Origin: Deltaproteobacteria bacterium RIFOXYA12_FULL_58_15
GTDB taxonomy: Bacteria; Myxococcota; XYA12-FULL-58-9
Direction: 5' to 3'
DNA: 48,229 nucleotides
Assembly (NCBI GenBank): GCA_001798605.1
Contig: MGST01000133.1
Coordinates: 1 to 48,229 of the forward strand
Within the stretch, counting starts at the first letter, position 1. Each line of letters begins with the position of its first letter. The notes beneath the pieces are model-generated. The model had not been told where the DNA came from. It ran no database searches and saw nothing but the letters and a program-made list of their open reading frames with translations. This document shows, one piece after another, positions 42,283 to 48,229 of this stretch. The translations under genes were made by a program, and so were the position numbers.

Positions 42283-44274
42283 CTAACGCAGATCCAACGG
42301 GAAACTGAATGTGAAGGCAGGCTTGGGTTGGGTTGGGAAGCGCATCATCTTGACCTGACGCACGAGGCAGCCCTCTACCCTTTTCTCCTGCGGTTTGACA
42401 CTGGCGTCGATCACCTTGCCTTTGTTGTTTATTGTGACTGAGATGACCAATCGCGATGGCTTGTCCGGAACTTCAGCGAGCGCATCGACACATTTGGCGA
42501 GGCCTGAGGCACCCTTGGTTATGGTTGAGGTGAGTGCTTTGGCGAAATCGGCTGGCGTCTCCCCGCCGCCGCTGTCATCAACTGCGCTCCGCTTCTTCTT
42601 GGTCCGCTTCTTGTTTTTGCCCGTACCCGGGTTATCCTCTACGACCGGTAGCGACGGGCAGTTGGGTAGTGCCACCTGAGCTCTGTATGTCGGACCGCGA
42701 TTGGGGCGAAACCGTAGGCCACCTAAGGCCGTGGCAATGCATTCACCGGTGTCGCCCAACTCTGAAGCCGTTGGGCTGAGGTCGACTTTGCTGACAGCGC
42801 CGTTTGCCGCGATCTCCATACTTGCGAGGATTCTGTCGGGTGGCTCGAATTCCTCGGCGCAACAGCCGAGGACCTGTGAACGGGCACCGTCGGTGCCAAG
42901 CTGGACCTCCTGGGGGCTGAGGGGATCGGGACCGGCGAACTGAGAGAAAACGCCCGATGCATAGAGTCCCCCGGCGGTTGCCAACATGAGCACCGCTATG
43001 CCAATCACGACCAACACCCATTTGTTGCTCGATGGCGGCTTGCTGCGCCTGAGGGTGATCTCGGTGATTTCAATTGAGTCGCGCGGCTGTGGTGGAGCCT
43101 TCTGCTCGCCAGAGTCCTCACCCTGCTTGAGGCCTGCTACACCCACAAAGAACTCGGGGTTCTTGTCGAAGAACTGCCTGGCTGCTGCTGTGTAATCGTC
43201 AGCTGTTCGCGGAAAAATGGCTTGGTTTAAGGCATCGTAGAAGGCGTCGGCGTTTTTGTAGCGTTGCGCAGGAGTAGCCGTGAGTGAACCACCTAAGGCC
43301 GATTCGATCTCGGGGATCACGTCCTCGCGATAATCGCCCAATGGTGGAACGATACACTGCGAGATCAGTCTAAAAGTGTCGACCTCGTCCTCACCTTTAA
43401 ATAGTCGCCGTGTTGCCAGCATCTCCCACAACACGATGCCTACGCAAAAAATGTCGAGGCGTTGATCGGCTGTGTCACCAGTAAGTTGTTCGGGGGCAAT
43501 ATAGCCTAGCTTACCCTTAATCATGCCGGGGCTGGTGGTGGAAATCTCGGTACGGGCCTTGGCAATACCGAAATCAGTAATCTTCACCCAAGCACTCTTG
43601 GTGACCATGATGTTCTGCGGCGTGATGTCACGGTGCAGAACCTCCATTCGGGCACCATCCGGACTGCGAAGATCGTGGGCGTAGGAGAGGCCGCGGAGCA
43701 CCTGCATCGCGATGTGCACAGCGACTTCCACTGGCAGGCGGATCTTGTTGCGGAAACAGCGTTCCAACAGGTGCCCAACGGTGATCCCGGGCACATATTC
43801 CATGGCGATGTAATACTGGTTGCCCTCCTTGGCGAGGTCGAAGACCTGGACGATGTTGGGATGGTGAAGCTGCACGGTGAGCTTCGCCTCATTGATCATC
43901 ATGTTGATGAACGACTGGTCCTCAGAGAGGTGGGGAAGCATCTTCTTGATGGCCACCTCACGCTCAAAGCCCTCGACGCCGGCGATCTTGCCATAAAAAA
44001 TCTCGCCCATGCCGCCGACGGCTATGCGCTGAACCAGGACATACTGGCCGAGGCGGGTATTGCCGTCTTCTTCTTTGGTCAAACGCAGAATCGAACCGCA
44101 CAGGCACTTTGCTGTGGTGTGCCCCTCTGCCCGGGCTGGATCCACCACAAAGGAACGTTTGCAGGTCTCGCAGGTGATTTCCACGATTTGATTTGACTCC
44201 CCGACGGAGGATAGTGAATTTGCGACTGAGCAGCAACGACCTGTTTTGCGACAACGATGGGTTTTTGCCTTCAC
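42283..44274 (-). CDS. Ser/Thr protein kinase with zinc ribbon and AgmX/TonB-like C-terminus
   Basis: A 663-residue inner-membrane kinase. Residues 35-59 have a zinc-ribbon set (Cys35, Cys38, Cys57, Cys59). The kinase domain (about 76-345) has the glycine loop IAVGGMGEIF, Lys110, Glu129, HRDITPQN (214-221) and DFG (234-236), all present, so it should be active. The membrane helix is at about 418-438. The periplasmic end has two modules of AgmX/PglI or TonB C-terminal type (VISVTINNKGKVIDASVKP and RLVISV-type strands). The GTG at 44274 overlaps the DMT gene stop (GTGA), but the first 30 residues look non-native and a GTG at 44184 is a real alternative. Confidence 0.9.
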   Translation of the reverse strand: MKAKTHRCRKTGRCCSVANSLSSVGESNQIVEITCETCKRSFVVDPARAEGHTTAKCLCGSILRLTKEEDGNTRLGQYVLVQRIAVGGMGEIFYGKIAGVEGFEREVAIKKMLPHLSEDQSFINMMINEAKLTVQLHHPNIVQVFDLAKEGNQYYIAMEYVPGITVGHLLERCFRNKIRLPVEVAVHIAMQVLRGLSYAHDLRSPDGARMEVLHRDITPQNIMVTKSAWVKITDFGIAKARTEISTTSPGMIKGKLGYIAPEQLTGDTADQRLDIFCVGIVLWEMLATRRLFKGEDEVDTFRLISQCIVPPLGDYREDVIPEIESALGGSLTATPAQRYKNADAFYDALNQAIFPRTADDYTAAARQFFDKNPEFFVGVAGLKQGEDSGEQKAPPQPRDSIEITEITLRRSKPPSSNKWVLVVIGIAVLMLATAGGLYASGVFSQFAGPDPLSPQEVQLGTDGARSQVLGCCAEEFEPPDRILASMEIAANGAVSKVDLSPTASELGDTGECIATALGGLRFRPNRGPTYRAQVALPNCPSLPVVEDNPGTGKNKKRTKKKRSAVDDSGGGETPADFAKALTSTITKGASGLAKCVDALAEVPDKPSRLVISVTINNKGKVIDASVKPQEKRVEGCLVRQVKMMRFPTQPKPAFTFSFPLDLR

Positions 44275-45242
44275 GACTGACGGCGATCAGAAGTCCGCCG
44301 CGGACCGAGGCGACCCCTCTGAAATTCCGAGTCCTCTTTCCAGGCCGCGACGATCAGCCCAACGGTGATGAGTAGCAATCCGATGGTTACCCGCAGGTAA
44401 TCAGCTCGTTCGCCGAAAACCAGCCAGGATGCCACAATGGCCAGTGGAACTTTCAGATTGTTGGCGGCAGCCAAAGTGCCAGCACCTACCCGCGCGGCGC
44501 CCTTGTTCCAAAGGTAGAAGCCAATACCGGTTGGGACGACCCCTAGGTACAGGAGTATCCTCATGGCATCCCCGTCGAACGACACCCGGTCCATGTCGAT
44601 GAGCACCGCTCCCGACACTGCGACGAAGAGTGCGGCACCGACGTACATCCAAGCAATGAGCGAAAGCTCAGAAACCGGAGCGCCCCCGCGCCGCAAGAGT
44701 CGTCGAGCACCAACCTGGCCGATCGCGAAACAGAGATTCGAGCTCTGCAACAAGAGAATGCCCGCGAGTGCCTCATCAAGGGAAAAGGAGCGTGCAACAA
44801 TGAAGGCAGCCCCGAGAACGGCCAGCAACGTGGCGGTGGCATGACGCCAAACCCATCTGCCGCTAAGGATGTTCTCCAGAAGGATTACATAAAATGGTGT
44901 GAAGATGGTGAACAGGGCTACCCCATAGGCGGGCAAATGTTCAAATGACTCAACGTAGAGCCAGTACATGATGCCAAACTGTACGGCACCAAGACCGATG
45001 CCATGAAGAATCAGTCGCCGTCCGACTCGTCGAGGGTGCAAAAACGGTGTGAAGACCAATGCTGAGATGGAAAGTCGCGCGAGCGAAATGGCAAGTGGAT
45101 CGTAGCCTGTCAGGTTATGCTTGATGAGTCCGAACGAGAACGCCCAAATGAGCGATGTGAAGACGAGATACTGCAGAATACCCTCCAAGTCGTTGCGGAT
45201 AGCAGAGGTCAAACCGGACGCCAGTGTTTCTGCCTGGCGCAC
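44271..45242 (-). CDS. DMT superfamily (EamA) transporter
   Basis: A 323-residue inner-membrane protein with two EamA repeats, about ten helices. Each begins with the usual text (SLIWAFSFGLIKHNLTG; LQSSNLCFAIGQVGARRL) and the end has GTLAAANNLKVPLAIVASWLVFGE. DMT permeases export or import amino acids, nucleosides or sugars; the substrate is unknown. It overlaps the kinase gene by four bases and diverges from the YqiJ-like gene. Confidence 0.92.
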   Translation of the reverse strand: MRQAETLASGLTSAIRNDLEGILQYLVFTSLIWAFSFGLIKHNLTGYDPLAISLARLSISALVFTPFLHPRRVGRRLILHGIGLGAVQFGIMYWLYVESFEHLPAYGVALFTIFTPFYVILLENILSGRWVWRHATATLLAVLGAAFIVARSFSLDEALAGILLLQSSNLCFAIGQVGARRLLRRGGAPVSELSLIAWMYVGAALFVAVSGAVLIDMDRVSFDGDAMRILLYLGVVPTGIGFYLWNKGAARVGAGTLAAANNLKVPLAIVASWLVFGERADYLRVTIGLLLITVGLIVAAWKEDSEFQRGRLGPRRTSDRRQS

Positions 45243-45364
45243 AACTTAGTCCGAAACTGGCCGTTACACCACGCAACGTCCCTCGCGCTATGCCGTTTGA
45301 CCCCATTTGGATCGTCAATATTCACATGTTGCTCCTGTCCCCCGTTGGGTAGTAGATCCCCTGC

Positions 45365-46270
45365 GTGGCCGCCTTCCTCGAAATCCTCCTCACCTTCCCA
45401 ACCGTATTGTTCTCCGTGCCCCTCGCCTTGAGCCTGTTCTACTGGCTGTTCGTTATTGTGGGTGCGATCGATATCGAATTCCTCGATGCAGTCACGGGTG
45501 CCGGAGCCGATGGGGCTGTTGAGGGTGCGGTGGAAGGGGCGACAGAAGGCGTGGCAGATGCTGCGGCGCACGGAGTCGCCGAAGGCGTGGCAGATGCTGC
45601 GGCGCACGGAGTCGCCGAAGGGGTGGCTGATGCTGCGGCGCACGGAGTCGCCGAAGGCGTCGCCGATTCGGCCAGCGACGGTGCCATCGAAGGAGCAGTT
45701 CATGCGTCAGGCGGTCTTGCCATGGTTCTCAGTCTGCTGAGGATTGGCAAGGTTCCCATTACCATTACTTTCAGTTTGATCTTCCTTTCTGCATGGTTTT
45801 TCTCCGCTGTGGGTATGGCCTTTCTGGGCACCACCCTCACAAATGCGGGCTTGCTTGGGACGTTGGCAAAAACCGGCCTGGCGATTGCATCATTTCTGGC
45901 GGGAGGCGCGTTGACCTCTTTTGTCACGCGACCCTTGGCCAAGATATTTGGCCTGCAGGAGGCTGTGGGTTCCACACAATTGATAGGCCAAACAGCAAAG
46001 GTTTCGACCTTCTCCGTCAGTGAACGTCATGGGCAAGCGACACGAAATCACGAGGATGCCGACCTCTTGCTGCAAGTGCGCTGCGGTGGCCCCAACGATC
46101 TGACAAAGGGAGACGAGGTCAGGATTATTGGCTACAACGAGAGCAACAACACATACAAGGTGCGCCCGCTCAGGAAGCATCCGCTACTCGAGACGGCGAA
46201 AGTGATGGCAGCTCCGCCGCCTGCAGATGATCCACTTGTCGAGGAGCGGGAGTTGGAGACCGAGACGTAG
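45365..46270 (+). CDS. YqiJ-like OB-fold membrane protein
   Basis: A 301-residue protein from GTG 45365 (no strong ribosome site). Helix 1 is at about 5-32, then a repeat region of three AEGVADAAAHGV units (about 55-100), then helices 2 and 3 (about 135-185). The soluble C-terminus (205-265) is OB-fold-like: STQLIGQTAKVSTFSVSERHG, LLLQVRCGGPNDLTKGDEV. It is encoded 83 bases before a flotillin, as in the E. coli YqiJ-YqiK pair, which supports the assignment. It is probably part of a membrane-domain (lipid raft-like) complex. Confidence 0.85.
   Translation: MAAFLEILLTFPTVLFSVPLALSLFYWLFVIVGAIDIEFLDAVTGAGADGAVEGAVEGATEGVADAAAHGVAEGVADAAAHGVAEGVADAAAHGVAEGVADSASDGAIEGAVHASGGLAMVLSLLRIGKVPITITFSLIFLSAWFFSAVGMAFLGTTLTNAGLLGTLAKTGLAIASFLAGGALTSFVTRPLAKIFGLQEAVGSTQLIGQTAKVSTFSVSERHGQATRNHEDADLLLQVRCGGPNDLTKGDEVRIIGYNESNNTYKVRPLRKHPLLETAKVMAAPPPADDPLVEERELETET
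45548..45655 (+). repeat. 36-bp tandem repeat, 3 copies, in frame
   Basis: Three near-perfect 36-base units (two identical, the third with two changes) encode GVADAAAHGVAE repeats between the first and second membrane helices of the YqiJ-like protein. Confidence 0.92.
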
Positions 46271-46353
46271 AACCGCGGCGCATTGTAACGCCGCTTGAAA
46301 CAATTTGGAACACCCCGCGACGAATGGGTCGCGTCGGTTTTGGGAGGAACGCC

Positions 46354-48229
46354 ATGCCCGCAAATTTGGATACCAGCCTGCTCATGATCATCGGTGTCGT
46401 CGTAGGCATTCTCTTCTTTGTCGTCATCGGTGCCGCGCTGATCATCAGCAAATTTTACCGCAAGGTGGAACAAGGCCATGCGTTGGTGGTGAACAAGATT
46501 GGCAAGACCACCGTGTCGTTCACGGGCGGTCTGGTTCTGCCCATCATCCACCGCGCGGAGATCATGGACATCTCGCTCAAGACCATCGAGATCGACCGGC
46601 GCGGCAAAGAGGGGCTCATCTGCGCTGACAACATTCGTGCTGACATCAAGGTGACATTCTTTGTTCGGGTGAACAAGACTCAGGAGGATGTCCTCAAGGT
46701 GGCACAGTCGGTTGGTTGTACCCGCGCCTCGAAGCAGGACACAGTCGAGGAGCTCTTCAATGCCAAGTTCTCCGAGGCGCTCAAGACCGTCGGCTACAAC
46801 ATGGAGTTCGTGTCGCTCTACAACAAACGCGACGACTTCAAAGAACGTATCATCAAAGTGATTGGCACCGACCTCAACGGGTATTCCTTAGAGGATGCCG
46901 CCATCGACTTTCTCGAGCAGACCCCCCTCGACTCGCTCGACGAGGACAACATCCTCGACGCCAATGGCATCCGCAAGATCACCGAGCTCACGGTGGCGCA
47001 GCACGTCTTTACCAACGAGAAACAGAATTGGGAAAGGCAGGAAATCACCCGCCAGAATGTCACTGCACGTGAGCGCATCCTCGATCTCGAGCGGCAACAG
47101 GCTGAGGCCGAGGCCAAGCAGCGGCGTGAGGTCGAAACCGTGAAAGCGGAGGCTGAGGCGCAGACCGAAGTGCGCCAGGCTGAGGAGCGCGCCCGGGCCG
47201 AAGCGGCCAAGATCGATGCCGATGAGGCAATCGCACTTGAAGACGAGGAGCGCAAACGCAAGGTTGCGGTGGCACAGAAGAATCGCGAGCGCGTCGTCGC
47301 CGTCGAGCAGGAGCGCGTCCTCAAGGACCGCAACCTCGAAGCCATCGGCCGTCAGCGTGAAGAACAGATCAACTTGATCAACAAGGACAAAGCTCTCGAG
47401 GTGGAGAAGAAGGCCATTGCCGACGTTATTCGTGAACGGGTGGCCGTCGAGAAGACTGTGGCGCAGGAAGAGGAGCAGATAAAAGACCTACGCGCCATTG
47501 CCGGTGCCGAGCGCCACAAGAAGACCACCATTATTACTGCCGAGGGAGTGGCGGAAGAGGCGTTGGTCAAGGACATCAAGGCAGCCGAGGCCAAGGAGCG
47601 GGCCGCCTCCCATCTGGCCAAGGAGCGCATCATCGCCGCTGAGGCCATGCTCGAAGCATCGGAGAAGGAGACCCGCGCGCGTATTCGTATCTCTGAGGGC
47701 GTCCAGGCTGAGACTGCAGCCCCTGGGCTCGGTCAAGTCCGCGTCAAGGAGGCGGACGCCGTGGCGCGCGAGAAGCTCGGCATGGTAGACGTTCGGGTCA
47801 AAGAGGCCGATGCCAATGCCATAGAGAAGGTCGGTTTGGCCGAGGCGAAGGTGCATGAAGAGAAGATGGTTGCGGAGGCCAAGGGTGTCGAAGAACAGGG
47901 TACAGCCAGGGTCCGTGTCGAGGAACTCGGTGCCGTCGCCATTGAGAAGCGCGGCCTCGCCGAGGCGCTTGCCATCAAAGAGAAGCTCACGGCTGAGGCC
48001 ACGGGTTTGAATGAGAAGGCTGCGGCCATGAAGGCAATGGACGAAGCCGGTCGTGGACACGAAGAGTTCCGCATTCAGTTGGAGAAGGACGAGAAGATCG
48101 ACCGCGCAACCATCGAAGCCAATCGACAGATCGCTGAGGCGCAGGCGCGCGTGCTGGCCGAGGCGTTTAAGAATACCAAGATTGATATTGTTGGTGGCGA
48201 CGGCGAGTTCTTCCAAAAATTCATCAACG
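46354..48229 (+). CDS. flotillin family protein (YqiK-like), 5' part
   Basis: The reading frame runs from ATG 46354 (GGAGG six bases upstream) to the window end with no stop: 625 codons are present. Residues 8-33 form a membrane anchor (LLMIIGVVVGILFFVVIGAALII). The SPFH domain spans about 35-220 (GLICADNIRADIKVTFFVRV, NILDANGIRKITELT). A long charged Ala/Glu-rich coiled coil (about 245-620) follows, typical of flotillins. It probably forms membrane microdomain scaffolds with the YqiJ-like partner upstream. The end lies outside the window. Confidence 0.93.
   Translation, partial: MPANLDTSLLMIIGVVVGILFFVVIGAALIISKFYRKVEQGHALVVNKIGKTTVSFTGGLVLPIIHRAEIMDISLKTIEIDRRGKEGLICADNIRADIKVTFFVRVNKTQEDVLKVAQSVGCTRASKQDTVEELFNAKFSEALKTVGYNMEFVSLYNKRDDFKERIIKVIGTDLNGYSLEDAAIDFLEQTPLDSLDEDNILDANGIRKITELTVAQHVFTNEKQNWERQEITRQNVTARERILDLERQQAEAEAKQRREVETVKAEAEAQTEVRQAEERARAEAAKIDADEAIALEDEERKRKVAVAQKNRERVVAVEQERVLKDRNLEAIGRQREEQINLINKDKALEVEKKAIADVIRERVAVEKTVAQEEEQIKDLRAIAGAERHKKTTIITAEGVAEEALVKDIKAAEAKERAASHLAKERIIAAEAMLEASEKETRARIRISEGVQAETAAPGLGQVRVKEADAVAREKLGMVDVRVKEADANAIEKVGLAEAKVHEEKMVAEAKGVEEQGTARVRVEELGAVAIEKRGLAEALAIKEKLTAEATGLNEKAAAMKAMDEAGRGHEEFRIQLEKDEKIDRATIEANRQIAEAQARVLAEAFKNTKIDIVGGDGEFFQKFIN

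Overview
The window looks like a chromosomal segment of an uncultured, moderately GC-rich Gram-negative bacterium of the Myxococcota / deltaproteobacterial type. This is inferred from the gene content: an FHA-DUF4388 protein, a Ser/Thr kinase with an N-terminal zinc ribbon and a C-terminal TonB/AgmX-like domain, many TPR proteins, a lone LAHHFNN-type histidine kinase, a eukaryote-like citrate synthase, a paired M16 peptidase, and BamD plus an RND pump for the double envelope. There is no phage, integrase, IS element or CRISPR array. Coding density is high and genes are arranged in long, tightly overlapping operons.

Layout. 1-44 is the glycine-rich tail of a gene that starts outside the window. 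205-2804 (minus) is bamD-like > TPR > FHA-DUF4388. It diverges from a large membrane-anchored TPR protein (3091-5601, plus). 5635-14228 (minus) is a long run in two parts. The first is a cell-envelope cluster with two DUF4349 proteins, a lipoprotein matching the C-terminal module of one of them, and a small exported protein. The second is a nucleobase-salvage cluster: uracil phosphoribosyltransferase, hypoxanthine phosphoribosyltransferase, a membrane-anchored protein, a methyltransferase fused to a very long coiled coil, and a UPF0158 protein. 14431-14981 is a decayed DUF4143-type ATPase. 15046-17456 (minus) holds guaA and a glycine-rich RRM protein, followed by a BatA/VWA membrane protein on plus (17634-19784).

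19800-25506 (minus) is a complete tripartite RND efflux operon (adaptor > permease > TolC-like). 25899-27035 is a soluble histidine kinase, followed by two small membrane proteins on minus. Citrate synthase (28709-30007) ends at a very clear intrinsic terminator. A secreted M28 peptidase with a heptapeptide repeat stalk and an OB-fold DUF3127 protein with an SSB-like acidic tip lie on minus. A TetR regulator (apparently leaderless, with an operator-like palindrome in its promoter) and a 58-residue protein lie on plus.

33115-39428 (minus) reads M16 catalytic > M16 inactive partner > three-module CAP protein > FHA protein > (LPS)9 membrane protein > YqeY. It lies directly downstream of tRNA-Leu(CAG). 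The right end holds a CBS-pair protein, a small unknown, a double cyclic-nucleotide-binding protein, the Ser/Thr kinase with a DMT permease, and a YqiJ-like/flotillin pair that runs off the window.

I see no wholly novel named system. The most interesting observations are: (1) a DUF4349 envelope cluster in which one protein carries two modules that two overlapping neighbouring genes encode separately; (2) a methyltransferase/coiled-coil protein inside a nucleobase-salvage operon; (3) a DUF3127 protein ending in DDDTPF like single-strand DNA-binding protein; (4) a secreted M28 peptidase with ten tandem GDxxVNP heptads; and (5) an unusual density of in-frame minisatellites across unrelated genes.
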